From Chromatiaceae bacterium (GTDB lineage Bacteria > Pseudomonadota > Gammaproteobacteria > Chromatiales > Chromatiaceae): 64,000 nucleotides of DNA. The notes beneath the pieces are model-generated. The model saw only the letters and a program-made list of their open reading frames with translations. It ran no database searches and was not told the origin of the DNA. This document shows, piece after piece, positions 27,418 to 36,310 of this stretch (the first letter of the stretch is position 1; each line of letters opens with the position of its first letter). The DNA lies in NCBI GenBank assembly GCA_013426805.1, contig JACDZG010000018.1, positions 17,612-81,611 of the forward strand. The letters run 5' to 3'. The position numbers and the translations under genes are program-made.

Positions 27418-29637
27418 ATGCCCACATCGAACCATACCCCGCCCCCGAACCAGGATCTGATCGTCGGTTGCGAATGCCCCGCGGGTTGGGCCGAACCCCT
27501 CTACATCCATTGGTGGGACGGTGCGCCTGGCGGCGGCAGCAGCGGGTGGCCGGGGGTGCCGATGCAGCCCGACCCCGAGCGGGCGGGCTGGTACCTGCAC
27601 CGGTTCCCGAATACCCGGGTGATGCATCTGATTTTCAATGATGGTCAGGGTCACCAAACCCCGGATCATCTACGCGACCGCAATGGTTGGCTGGATGCCC
27701 GGGGGCGCTGGCACAATCAGGCGCCGGCCGTCAGCGCGGTCGTGCCGCCGCCCGTGGTGCCGGCTGCCGCGCAGCAGTCGGCGCCCCTGGTCGCCTGGAC
27801 CGCGGAGGCCCCGCTGGCCCCGGTCGGGGAGCGCACCGATTTTCGCGAGGAGACCATCTATTTTCTGATCACCACGCGGTTCTATGACGGCGACCCGTCG
27901 AATAACTTCTTCTGCCGCGACCGCATCCGTTTCGACGCGGCGGGTCAGGCGGTCGATCCGCATTGGCGCGGGGACTTCAAGGGGTTGATCGAGCGGCTGG
28001 ATTACATCCGCGACCTGGGCTTTACGGCGATCTGGATCACTCCGCCGGTCGAGAACCGCTCCGGGCTCGATTACCACGGCTATCACCCCTATGACTGGAC
28101 CCGTGTCGATCCACGGCTGGAGTCCCCCGGCGCCACCTACCGGGATCTGATCGACGCGGCCCACGCCCAGGGGATCAAAATCATCCAGGATGTGGTGCTG
28201 AACCATTCCTGCCAGTACGGCATCCGCGGCCAGGTTCACATCGACCACCTGCCGATCAAATACTATGTGCCGCAGGGTGCCGAGTCGGGGCGGGTGAATC
28301 ACGGACCCTATCAGGGCAACCTGGGCAATTATGCCTGGCCGAACCGGGACGATATCGACAACCCGCTGGCTCCCGACTGGTGGCGTGAGCGCCATCTGCG
28401 CGACCCCGACGGACGCGAGCCCCTGGTCGACCCCAAGACCGGCGAGACCGTACCGAAGGCCGGCTACAACCCCGGGCGCTTCTTTGGGGTGGATGCCAAC
28501 CAGTTGGACCCGGCGTGGTACCACCAGGAAGGCTTCATTTGCGGCGGCGATTGGGAGAGCGCCCATCCGCTGCAGCACAAACACCTGGCGGGTGACTGCA
28601 TCGATCTGGCCACCAATCGGCAGAACGTGAAGGACTATCTGATCGGGGCCATCAACGGCTATCTGGACCTGGGCGTGGATGCGCTGCGCATCGACACCGT
28701 GAAGCATGTGGAACGCGACAACCTGCTCGAGTACGTCAATGCCTGGAAGGCCCACAAGCCGGGGCTGTTCGTCTTCGGCGAAAATCTGGTCAAGGGCTAT
28801 GGTTGGGGCGACCTGGGCGGCGGCGACAACGGCCCGAGCCAGATCCGCCCCTGGTGGTACACGCGCCTGGGTCATGACCCGCGTGACCCCAACGCGGGCG
28901 GCGACTCGGGCTTCTCGGTGCTCGATTTCGGGCTCTTCTCCACCTTCCGCGACACGGTGAGCAAGGGAACCTACGGCGGCACGGCACAGATTCTGTCGAT
29001 GGACTGGATCTATGGCGATGTGACCAGCCTGGTGACCTTCCTGCAGAACCACGACGTCGGTCCGGACAATGACTTCAAGTTCCGTTTCAAGGGCGATGAC
29101 TGGATGGCCGCGGCGGCCTATAACCTGATCTGGACGGCGCGCGGCATTCCCTGCCTCTACTACGGCGAGGAGATCGCGTTCATGCGGGGCGCTCCCCAGG
29201 ATGTCGAGGGTGAAAAAGATACCCTGGATCAGACCGGCCGTGCCTATTTTGGCGACCACCTGATCGATGAGCGGATCGGCCAGACCCAGTCCCACCCGCT
29301 CTACCAGCACATCAAGCGGCTCAACCAGATTCGCCGTGCCGTCCCCGCGCTGCAGAAAGCGCAGATGACCCAGGTGAGCGAGTGGGGCAGCGGCATGCGT
29401 TTCGTCCGCGACCTGTCGGGCGAGGGCAGCTACGCCGTGATCGGGCTCGCCATCGGCTCCGACCAGTCGGTGACGGTCGAGGGGGTGCGCGACGGCATCT
29501 ACCGCGATGCCGTGACCGGCCGCGAAGTTCAGGTCCACGACGGGCGGCTGAGCTTCAGCGTGCACGCCAATTCCGCCGGAATCTACGTCCTGGACGGACC
29601 CGGCAAAGTGGGGGTGGACGGCGTCTACCTGCGCTGA
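27418..29637 (+). CDS. GH13 alpha-amylase with N-terminal starch-binding module
   Basis: A 739-residue glycoside hydrolase. Residues about 10-95 form a CBM26-like starch-binding module (LYIHWWDGAPGGGSSGWPG and IFNDGQGHQTPDHLRDRNGW). The GH13 barrel starts at about 140 (YFLITTRFYDGDPSNNF). It carries the catalytic set: DALRIDTVKHV with the nucleophile Asp, FVFGEN with the acid/base Glu and FLQNHDVG with the transition-state Asp. AAGGA precedes the ATG. No signal peptide is visible, so it probably acts on intracellular glycogen or on maltodextrins rather than on external starch. It is a lone gene followed by a REP-like palindrome. Confidence 0.93.
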   Translation: MPTSNHTPPPNQDLIVGCECPAGWAEPLYIHWWDGAPGGGSSGWPGVPMQPDPERAGWYLHRFPNTRVMHLIFNDGQGHQTPDHLRDRNGWLDARGRWHNQAPAVSAVVPPPVVPAAAQQSAPLVAWTAEAPLAPVGERTDFREETIYFLITTRFYDGDPSNNFFCRDRIRFDAAGQAVDPHWRGDFKGLIERLDYIRDLGFTAIWITPPVENRSGLDYHGYHPYDWTRVDPRLESPGATYRDLIDAAHAQGIKIIQDVVLNHSCQYGIRGQVHIDHLPIKYYVPQGAESGRVNHGPYQGNLGNYAWPNRDDIDNPLAPDWWRERHLRDPDGREPLVDPKTGETVPKAGYNPGRFFGVDANQLDPAWYHQEGFICGGDWESAHPLQHKHLAGDCIDLATNRQNVKDYLIGAINGYLDLGVDALRIDTVKHVERDNLLEYVNAWKAHKPGLFVFGENLVKGYGWGDLGGGDNGPSQIRPWWYTRLGHDPRDPNAGGDSGFSVLDFGLFSTFRDTVSKGTYGGTAQILSMDWIYGDVTSLVTFLQNHDVGPDNDFKFRFKGDDWMAAAAYNLIWTARGIPCLYYGEEIAFMRGAPQDVEGEKDTLDQTGRAYFGDHLIDERIGQTQSHPLYQHIKRLNQIRRAVPALQKAQMTQVSEWGSGMRFVRDLSGEGSYAVIGLAIGSDQSVTVEGVRDGIYRDAVTGREVQVHDGRLSFSVHANSAGIYVLDGPGKVGVDGVYLR

Positions 29638-29648
29638 GCGCATCCTCC

Positions 29649-29706
29649 TGGAGTCCAAGGCTTCAGCCTTGGCGCGGCGGGGACCAGGGCTGAAGCCCAG
29701 GATTCC
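29649..29706. repeat. Palindromic repeat (family of 61748-61803)
   Basis: Arms 29649-29672 and 29684-29706 pair imperfectly (core AAGGCTTCAGCCTTGG with GGGCTGAAGCCC). The left arm is almost identical to the inner arm of the element at 61748-61772. It lies just after the amylase stop and could act as a terminator or mRNA stabiliser. Confidence 0.7.
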
Positions 29707-29787
29707 CGGCCGCCGGGTTTCCTTAGGGCTCCGCGCTCTTCCCCGGCTATACTCGCGCCCCAAGTCGATCGGCCCGGTAGCACCTGT

Positions 29788-30552
29788 ATGGAAGAAACCC
29801 CAGTTCCTCGTAAACGTCCCCGCGGCATCTATCTGCTGCCCAATCTGTTCACCACCGCGGCGCTGTTCGCCGGTTTCTACGCCGTGCTCGCGGCCACCCA
29901 GGGGCGGTTCGAAGCCTCGGCGATCGCCATCTTCGCGGCCATGCTGCTCGACGGGTTCGATGGGCGGGTGGCCCGCATGACCCACACCCAGACCGCCTTC
30001 GGAGCCGAGTACGACAGTCTGTCTGATATGGTGGCCTTCGGGGTTGCCCCCGCCCTGGTCGCTTATCACTGGGCGCTGGGCGGGCTCGGCAAGGTGGGCT
30101 GGCTGGCCGCTTTCGTTTACTGCGCGGCCGCGGCCTTGCGCCTGGCCCGATTCAATACCCAAGTGGGAACCGCGGACAAACGTTTCTTCCAAGGGCTCCC
30201 CAGCCCCTCGGCAGCCGCCATCGTGGCAGGCGGCGTCTGGATCGGTGCCGACCAGGGGATCGATCCCTCCTATGTTTCCTGGCTCGCGGCCTTCCTGACG
30301 GCCGGGGCCGGACTGCTGATGGTCAGCAACTTCCGCTATTGGAGCTTCAAGCAACTCGATGTTCAGGGGCGAGTGTCCTTTTTGCTGGCCGTGCTGGTGA
30401 TGTTGGCGGTCGCCCTGATCCTGATCCATCCTCCCGTGGTGCTGTTCCTGGGCTTCTTGGGGTATGCCGTCTCGGGTCCGGTTTGGACCCTGGTCCAGTT
30501 GCGTGAACGGCGCGCCACCCGCCGCCACGGCCGCCCGGCCGGCGGCGGCTGA
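29788..30552 (+). CDS. pssA: CDP-diacylglycerol-serine O-phosphatidyltransferase
   Basis: A 254-residue integral membrane enzyme that makes phosphatidylserine from CDP-diacylglycerol and serine, the step towards phosphatidylethanolamine. The CDP-alcohol phosphotransferase signature D-G-x2-(D)G-x-A-R-x8-G-x3-D-x3-D is complete: LLDGFDGRVARMTHTQTAFG followed by AEYDSLSD. About eight hydrophobic helices follow. The start NLFTTAALFAGF is typical of PssA type II. It is monocistronic here. Confidence 0.93.
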   Translation: MEETPVPRKRPRGIYLLPNLFTTAALFAGFYAVLAATQGRFEASAIAIFAAMLLDGFDGRVARMTHTQTAFGAEYDSLSDMVAFGVAPALVAYHWALGGLGKVGWLAAFVYCAAAALRLARFNTQVGTADKRFFQGLPSPSAAAIVAGGVWIGADQGIDPSYVSWLAAFLTAGAGLLMVSNFRYWSFKQLDVQGRVSFLLAVLVMLAVALILIHPPVVLFLGFLGYAVSGPVWTLVQLRERRATRRHGRPAGGG

Positions 30553-30815
30553 AACGCAACGGTCGTGACGATTACCGCGACCGATCTATACTCTGGGTGC
30601 GTGACGACGCGGTCATCGGCCGTGTCTAGTTCCCGCGGATCATCGACGCCCGCCTGGCCGATCCGGGTTGCTTCGTCGAAGGGCGCGGGGATCTTGGCTG
30701 AGCAATCGACCGTCGGAGTGGGTGGCGCCAGGCCGGATAGCCGCGTGACCATGTCGGCGCGTTGATCAAGCGGCTCGCCGGGCCGCGCCGAGGATGTCTG
30801 AACGGAGGAGCCATT

Positions 30816-31925
30816 GTGCATTGCCCTGAGTTGTTGAGTGCTATGCCTGAGTCAGCCCTTGCAGCGATTTTTCCAACCAGGTCCTACCGGTGTTGCGTTG
30901 ATTGGTTCCGGCAGGTTCCGGCGACGCCCCGCACGCTGCATCTGCCGGGCGGCCGAGCGCGGTGGGCCGGGTGGCTGGACCGCTGCGGTCGCGGATCGAT
31001 CCGAAGCCTTCCGGCGGTCTTGGTGTTGCTCGGTGCGGGCCAGGTGCCGGCCGCGGAGGTCCAGGACGACGCGCAGATAACCGCCGAGCGCAAGGCCTGT
31101 CTGGTGTGTCACCAGATGGCGACCATCGCGTACCGGGACCCGGCGACCGGTGAGATCCGGGACCTCCACATCGATCGCGACCGCTTCGCCCAATCCAACC
31201 ATGCCGCGCTGGCCTGTACCGGTTGTCATGACAAGGACTATGTGCGTTACCCCCACCGCCAGGGGTCCGCGGATGAGGCCCTGACCTGCGCGGGCTGCCA
31301 CGACGATGATCCCAAGTTCGAGCGCTATCGCTTCAAAGCCGTCGAGGCCGAGTTCGACCGCAGCGTCCATGTGCGCGAGAACCCGGACCGGCAACACCCG
31401 GGGCTGAAACAGCAACAGCTGACCTGTTTTTCCTGTCACAACGCGCACGTGTTCCGCGCCACCCAGCCCGGTGAAGCCATCGAACAGATCGTGCAAGGGC
31501 ACAATCGGGTCTGCATGTCCTGCCACACGGCGTTCCAGGACCCGACCCAGGTCAGCCATGCCTGGCTGCCGAATCGGCAAGCCCATTGGAAGGCGGTGCG
31601 TTGCCTCGATTGCCATACCCAACAGTCCGCGTCGCTCTCCCATGAGATCCTCCCCGCCGGACAGGGGGTGCGCAGTTGCGACGATTGTCATTCCAAGGGA
31701 TCGACCCTGCTCAATCAACTGTATTCCTACCGTTCCGCGCAGACGATGGCCAGCCAGGGGCTGCTGTCAACGGCGGTGTTCAATCAAGCCTATGTGGTCG
31801 GCATGAGCCGCAACGTCCTGATCGACCGACTGGCGCTAGGCCTGCTTGGACTCACCCTGCTGGGGCTGATCGCCCATGGTGTGGGTCGCTACCGGGCCTA
31901 TCCGGCCAAGAGGAGTCAAGCATGA
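30816..31925 (+). CDS. Membrane-anchored heptahaem c-type cytochrome
   Basis: A 369-residue multihaem cytochrome with seven CXXCH sites (CLVCH, CTGCH, CAGCH, CFSCH, CMSCH, CLDCH, CDDCH) and a C-terminal membrane helix (LIDRLALGLLGLTLLGLIA) that would anchor it to the inner membrane with the haems in the periplasm. The N-terminus is uncertain. A strong GGAGGAG sits 5 bases before GTG 30816, yet the export signal (SLPAVLVLLGAGQVPAAE) begins about 70 residues later; ATG 30762 and ATG 30843 are alternatives. It overlaps the cytochrome b gene by 4 bases. It probably shuttles electrons between the quinol side and the octahaem partner. Confidence 0.85.
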   Translation: MHCPELLSAMPESALAAIFPTRSYRCCVDWFRQVPATPRTLHLPGGRARWAGWLDRCGRGSIRSLPAVLVLLGAGQVPAAEVQDDAQITAERKACLVCHQMATIAYRDPATGEIRDLHIDRDRFAQSNHAALACTGCHDKDYVRYPHRQGSADEALTCAGCHDDDPKFERYRFKAVEAEFDRSVHVRENPDRQHPGLKQQQLTCFSCHNAHVFRATQPGEAIEQIVQGHNRVCMSCHTAFQDPTQVSHAWLPNRQAHWKAVRCLDCHTQQSASLSHEILPAGQGVRSCDDCHSKGSTLLNQLYSYRSAQTMASQGLLSTAVFNQAYVVGMSRNVLIDRLALGLLGLTLLGLIAHGVGRYRAYPAKRSQA

Positions 31926-32536
31926 ACGCGCTCTATCTCTATTCGCTGTGGGTCCGGGCCTGGCATTGGATCAATGCGCTGTTGTTCCTGGTGTTGATCT
32001 TGTCCGGGGCGAGCATGCATTTCTCCGGCGTCACCTGGCTGCTCACCTTTGAAACCGCCCGGCCGGTGCACAATGTCGCCGGAATCCTGCTCACTCTGGG
32101 ATGGATCGTCTTTGTGGCGGGGAATCTGGTGACCGCTAACGGCCATTTCTATCGTATCCACCGGCGGGGCTGGCTGACCCGCATGACCGAGCAGTCCTGG
32201 TACTATGCCGTCGGTATTTTTCGCAACGCGCCCCATCCGTTCCACCCCAGTGAGTCCGAAAAGTTCAACGAACTGCAGAAGCTCACTTATCTTGGCGTGA
32301 TGTACGCCCTGATGCCGCTCTTGATCGTCAGCGGCTGGGCCTTCCTGCTGGTTCCCTATCTGCCGGAGACCCTGTTCGGTATCGGCAGCGTCTGGGTCGT
32401 CGCGATGACGCATCTGACGGTGGCCTACCTGCTGGTGCTCTTCCTGCTGACCCACCTCTACATCATTACCACCGGCACCACCCTGTTCTCCAACCATCGG
32501 GCGATGATCACCGGTTGGCATCGGGAGGACGTATGA
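31922..32536 (+). CDS. Cytochrome b561-type membrane subunit
   Basis: A 204-residue integral membrane protein with four to five helices. Histidines suited to bind two b haems sit in WHWINALLFL, RPVHNVAG, and MTHLTVAYLLVLFLLTHLY. It resembles the di-haem cytochrome b subunits of thiosulfate reductase and formate dehydrogenase, which exchange electrons with the quinone pool. It overlaps both neighbours by 4 bases (ATGA at each end), so the three cytochrome genes form one tightly coupled operon. Confidence 0.85.
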   Translation: MNALYLYSLWVRAWHWINALLFLVLILSGASMHFSGVTWLLTFETARPVHNVAGILLTLGWIVFVAGNLVTANGHFYRIHRRGWLTRMTEQSWYYAVGIFRNAPHPFHPSESEKFNELQKLTYLGVMYALMPLLIVSGWAFLLVPYLPETLFGIGSVWVVAMTHLTVAYLLVLFLLTHLYIITTGTTLFSNHRAMITGWHREDV

Positions 32537-34692
32537 CAAGTTCATTGTCGCAGGTCATGTCACGGACCGCGCGCAAGCGTCTGCTGATCGGTCTGGCGGT
32601 GCTGCTGATCCTCTGGGCGGCCTACCAGTTCCTTTATCCGGTCATGTTCCAGTGGTATGTCGGCGAGTCCAATCCCCGACTGACGTTTGCCAGCAGTCAG
32701 GAGGTCAGTCCGGAGCAGTTCGAGACGATCGCCCGCGCGCTCACGCTGGCCGCGCGCGAGGCCAAGGCCGCGGAGCAGGTCTCGGATCAACAGGATCCCT
32801 TTGCCCGCAAGGTCAAGATGGAGATCCTGATGAATACGGACTCCTTCCTGCGTGACACCGACTATCCGCATATCAAATATTTTCGCGACGCCGGCATCCG
32901 CCGCTACGCCGGACCCGAGACCTGTCTGCGCTGCCATGCGCGAATGCCGGTGGAGCATGCGGACGGCATCCGCACGGAGGTCGACACCCTGCAGAACCTG
33001 GTCGACTCGGTGCATTTCAAATTCCATAGCGACGCGGGCGGCTTCTCGACCTACGGTTATGACGGCCGCCAGGTCAATGGTCCGGGGTCGCGCAAGATCC
33101 CGGTGGGTAAGATCAATCGCGCCTGTGGTATCCCCGGCAGCTTCTCCTGGACCGGCTGGGCCGCCTTGGTCAAGAGCCGGCCGGAAGACAAGCCGGGCGA
33201 GGTGGAACTGCGCAGCGAAGGCTGCGGCCAATGCCATATCGGCGGTAATTATCAGCCCGCCACCGAGAAGATGATGCCCGTGGGGGATGTGCCGACCCAC
33301 GCCAAGGAGGGGATCGACTGTCTGATCTGTCATGCCGCGCAGTATGATATGAATGAGCGCTATGTCATCCAGGATCAGGGCGGGCGGCGCTGGAATCAGG
33401 ACCGCAGTCTCGCCGCCGCGCTCACCGTGCGGCCGGTGACCAACGCCAACTGTTTGCGCTGTCATCAGCACAACATGGGCGGCGATGCCTATGTCCACAA
33501 TCAGGCTGCCCAGGCTCTGGGCCATGAGAACCGGCGCCTGCTGCATCGCGGGGCCAAGCGCGGCAATCCGTTCAGCCCGCAGGATGATGTCCACGCCGCG
33601 GCCAAGATTCAATGCACTGACTGCCACGTTCCGGAAGGGCACCGGATTCCGCGCGGCCGCAAGGGTGTCGATCTGGTGGCCAATGATCTTCCCGGCAAAG
33701 AGGTTTCCTGTGAGTCCTGCCATTCGCGCGCACCGCACAACAACGCCGATTACAAGGCCCTGCTGAACGGCCATATCGCCCGGCTGGCGTGCGAGACTTG
33801 CCACATCAAGTCACTGCAAGACAACAATGTCGTGCTGCGCGATTGGGTCCATCCCACCTGGGACGCGGAGGATGGGGTCTATATCCCGACCGACATCTAC
33901 CGTTCGGGTCAGACCGGCAAGGGCTTTACCTACCTGTGGTTCAACGGCAACGGCACCTTCCTCGCCAATGCCCTAGGGAATAATCCCAATGGTTCATTGG
34001 ACTACAATCCATTGATGAATCAACTGGTGCGCATCACCGATCCGGATGCGCTCGCGGCCGTCCGTGCCAATGTCGAGCAACTCAAGAAGGCGTATCCGGA
34101 CATCGAGGTCGATGCCTATATAAAAATGGCGACCGATCCGCTGTCCCAACTCTCGCCGGCCATGCTCGCCAGGCGCCGGGAGATGATCCAGCAGAACCTG
34201 CGCCGGGCGATGAACGAGGGGGAGAGCCGGATCTACCCATTCAAGATCTTCAACGCCATGATGTATGAAGATATGGGGAATCAAGGTCCCTTCGGGGCCA
34301 TGATCCTGCCGTTCGATTACGCGACCTACTATGAAACCGGCGACAGCGCGGCGGCGGTCATCCAATCCATCAAGGACCCGATCGTCGTGCGCATGTATCA
34401 GACGCCGTTCAAGCTCTACATGATGGATGAGTTCATGTCCTACTTCGGCGTGACCCAGGGTTGGGACGCCAGGTATCCGCTGGTGGATGGAAAACTGGTC
34501 AATGTCGAGCCGCACTGGATGCGTCAGATGGGCAGCCTGATGATCAACCACGGAATCAAGAAAGACGCCTGGCACTGTGCCGACTGTCATGCCCCGAACG
34601 GCATCATGGACTACGCCGGCTTAGGTTATACGCCCGAGCGGGTGGTTGAGTTGCAGACTCTGGATGTCTCGCGGATCGGTGAGATCAAGTAA
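32533..34692 (+). CDS. Octahaem c-type cytochrome, tetrathionate-reductase-like
   Basis: A 719-residue protein with an N-terminal membrane anchor (LLIGLAVLLILWAAYQFLY) and eight CXXCH motifs (CLRCH, CGQCH, CLICH, CLRCH, CTDCH, CESCH, CETCH, CADCH). The segment VHFKFHSDAGG, GKINRAC and EGCGQCHIGG recalls the octahaem tetrathionate reductase (OTR) family, in which a Lys rather than His ligates the active-site haem; I did not verify the ligand. ATG 32533 has GGGAGGA upstream and overlaps the cytochrome b stop. Together with the cytochrome b and the heptahaem protein it may form a quinone-linked periplasmic reductase or oxidase for sulfur or nitrogen compounds; the substrate is unproven. Confidence 0.75.
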   Translation: MTSSLSQVMSRTARKRLLIGLAVLLILWAAYQFLYPVMFQWYVGESNPRLTFASSQEVSPEQFETIARALTLAAREAKAAEQVSDQQDPFARKVKMEILMNTDSFLRDTDYPHIKYFRDAGIRRYAGPETCLRCHARMPVEHADGIRTEVDTLQNLVDSVHFKFHSDAGGFSTYGYDGRQVNGPGSRKIPVGKINRACGIPGSFSWTGWAALVKSRPEDKPGEVELRSEGCGQCHIGGNYQPATEKMMPVGDVPTHAKEGIDCLICHAAQYDMNERYVIQDQGGRRWNQDRSLAAALTVRPVTNANCLRCHQHNMGGDAYVHNQAAQALGHENRRLLHRGAKRGNPFSPQDDVHAAAKIQCTDCHVPEGHRIPRGRKGVDLVANDLPGKEVSCESCHSRAPHNNADYKALLNGHIARLACETCHIKSLQDNNVVLRDWVHPTWDAEDGVYIPTDIYRSGQTGKGFTYLWFNGNGTFLANALGNNPNGSLDYNPLMNQLVRITDPDALAAVRANVEQLKKAYPDIEVDAYIKMATDPLSQLSPAMLARRREMIQQNLRRAMNEGESRIYPFKIFNAMMYEDMGNQGPFGAMILPFDYATYYETGDSAAAVIQSIKDPIVVRMYQTPFKLYMMDEFMSYFGVTQGWDARYPLVDGKLVNVEPHWMRQMGSLMINHGIKKDAWHCADCHAPNGIMDYAGLGYTPERVVELQTLDVSRIGEIK

Positions 34693-34807
34693 GAATATGG
34701 CTTCGATCGCCACGCACGGAACCAACGAATTTTGGTTTCGATCTTTTCTGGTTTGCCGACCGGGAAGGCATTCCGCGTTGCCCCTTTTCCCCTCTGGGGG
34801 TTCGGTC

Positions 34808-35779
34808 TCACTGCGTCAACTCCGTGGCCCGCTTTATTACGAAATCCATGAAGTTTGGATGCGCGGCAAAACTCCGCAGATCGTCTCTGTCATGGAATCG
34901 CTGCATACACGCAGCAGTTACCGATGCTGCTGTATGTGGGCCATGTTGCTTCATAGCACTGTTTGCGGCGGAAAGCACTCCGTTGACAGACATCTTGAAT
35001 CGTTTTCTATCCTCAACATCGACCCCAATATTTTCGACTATTGCATCGAGTATCTCGCGCCAGGGACGGGGGTCATTTGAAACTTCATCGACCTGGTCGG
35101 GAAGAATCCACCAATGCAGCCGACGTGTGTCCAGCGTCGATACGTAGTGCTTTGTGGCGTACGCGAAAGATGTAGTATCGAAGGGGGTTCGCCATGAAGG
35201 AGCATGGGCTAGGGTGCCTCTTGTCCGGCCGGAAAACTCTACTTCGTTGTCCTTCTGGCAAACAAAAACTATGTTCTCCGGAAGAAGCGAACCGAGGCGC
35301 CTGGACGCAGCAAGAGCGGACACTTCGCAGCGCTCGCATATTCGCTTGTGTGCCGTGCTGAGATTTGCAGTGGATTCAATGAGATCGCCGAGCCAAGGTA
35401 AGGGCATCAGGAGTTCTGCGGCGAACTGATTGGCTTCTTCCTCAAACACCCAGTAGTCATCACTTGACTCGACATGCTCCGGGTCTAGGTGATCGACGAT
35501 AGTACCCATATGCCAGGGAATGACTATGTGGCCTAACTCGTGCGCCTCTGTGAATCTCCTCCGGAGCCGTGGGTTAGAAGAGTTGATAATGACACGAGGT
35601 CTCTTCCCGGGGACCTTAAGGTTCAAACAGACGCCATCGACTCCTCTGATTGGAATACGAGTTTCGACTACATCTGCATAGCGCTTCAGCATGGAGCGCA
35701 CGTCTACCGGCAGCGTAAGTTCGTACTTTGCTGTCAGGCGCTGAGCGAATCCGACTGGCGCACTAATTGTTAGTCCCAC
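34808..35779 (-). CDS. ImmA/IrrE-family metallopeptidase
   Basis: A 323-residue protein with the ImmA/IrrE zinc-peptidase core: TEAHELGHIVIPWH (HExxH plus distal His) and the helper EEEANQFAAELLMP with the third zinc ligand Glu. The C-terminal 150 residues are unassigned. Start is GTG 35779, which overlaps the stop of the small gene upstream by 10 bases. ImmA/IrrE peptidases typically cleave a repressor or antitoxin. Being third in an operon with an RNase toxin and a small protein, it may control or be part of that toxin system (inference). Confidence 0.85.
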   Translation of the reverse strand: MGLTISAPVGFAQRLTAKYELTLPVDVRSMLKRYADVVETRIPIRGVDGVCLNLKVPGKRPRVIINSSNPRLRRRFTEAHELGHIVIPWHMGTIVDHLDPEHVESSDDYWVFEEEANQFAAELLMPLPWLGDLIESTANLSTAHKRICERCEVSALAASRRLGSLLPENIVFVCQKDNEVEFSGRTRGTLAHAPSWRTPFDTTSFAYATKHYVSTLDTRRLHWWILPDQVDEVSNDPRPWREILDAIVENIGVDVEDRKRFKMSVNGVLSAANSAMKQHGPHTAASVTAACMQRFHDRDDLRSFAAHPNFMDFVIKRATELTQ

Positions 35780-36087
35780 AGTCCCTGACCCTTGAGCCAG
35801 CGTGCCAACTCTCGGGCTTTCCCTGACGATTCGGCTCGCGCGGCCATTGGTAGTGCATTGAATTGCTCAATTAAATCCGCCGCATCTCCGCCGGTTCGAT
35901 GAGCATCCAAGATGAACGGAAGCACATCCGGATCCAGGACCCAAAGGTTGTATTCGGATCGGGTCATTCCGAGAAATTTGTGTAGTGGAAGGCCAGCCGG
36001 TCCATCGTGCCAAGCATCGACATAGTCATCGATTTCCTCTGGCAGACGATCTCCCCGCAAGCAGAGTTCAATGAAGCTAGACATCAA
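35770..36087 (-). CDS. Small acidic protein, probable antitoxin/immunity partner
   Basis: A 105-residue protein (104 if the second ATG, 36084, is used). It has an acidic N-terminal helix (LPEEIDDYVDAWHD) and GMTRSEYNLWVLDPDVLPFI, a pattern I have seen in unnamed small proteins but cannot assign to a named family. It overlaps the E3-like toxin gene upstream by 8-11 bases and the peptidase gene downstream by 10. Its position right behind the toxin and its acidity fit an inhibitor that masks a basic RNase. Confidence 0.6.
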   Translation of the reverse strand: MMSSFIELCLRGDRLPEEIDDYVDAWHDGPAGLPLHKFLGMTRSEYNLWVLDPDVLPFILDAHRTGGDAADLIEQFNALPMAARAESSGKARELARWLKGQGLWD

Positions 36088-36310
36088 TCTTTCTCCCAGG
36101 GACGGCGTCCTTCACAAGCTTGCCGGTGACAGGGTCGAGCACGCCAAGGTGCCGCCCTCGCGCGTTGTAGACCTCCACTTCTCCGTGAAGCGAGTCCCAC
36201 GTGTATAGGCGGTCGCCCCCAGGGGATCTCCAACGGCGTTCGCCACTGAACGCCCCAAGGCGCGTGCAGCCGTCGAGGATTGAGGGCTTTGGTATTGGGA
36301 TTGGTGGCAC
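36077..36310 (-). CDS. Stand-alone colicin E3-like ribonuclease toxin
   Basis: A 77-residue protein that corresponds to just the cytotoxic domain of colicin E3/pyocin S6, which cleaves 16S rRNA in the decoding centre. The diagnostic stretch RLYTWDSLHGEVEVYNARG matches E3's WDSQHGELE segment and keeps the catalytic Asp, His and Glu; HLGVLDPVTGKL and the final Arg-containing PGRKIDV also match. The start GTG 36310 follows an AGGA; an in-frame stop lies 30 bases further upstream, so there is no translocation or receptor domain. It is the first gene of a three-gene overlapping operon and is therefore more likely an intracellular toxin-antitoxin component than a bacteriocin. Confidence 0.78.
   Translation of the reverse strand: MPPIPIPKPSILDGCTRLGAFSGERRWRSPGGDRLYTWDSLHGEVEVYNARGRHLGVLDPVTGKLVKDAVPGRKIDV

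Noticed and set aside
27670..30528. 952-codon minus-strand open frame over the amylase and pssA genes
   Set aside because: Spans two clear plus-strand genes and shows no family features.
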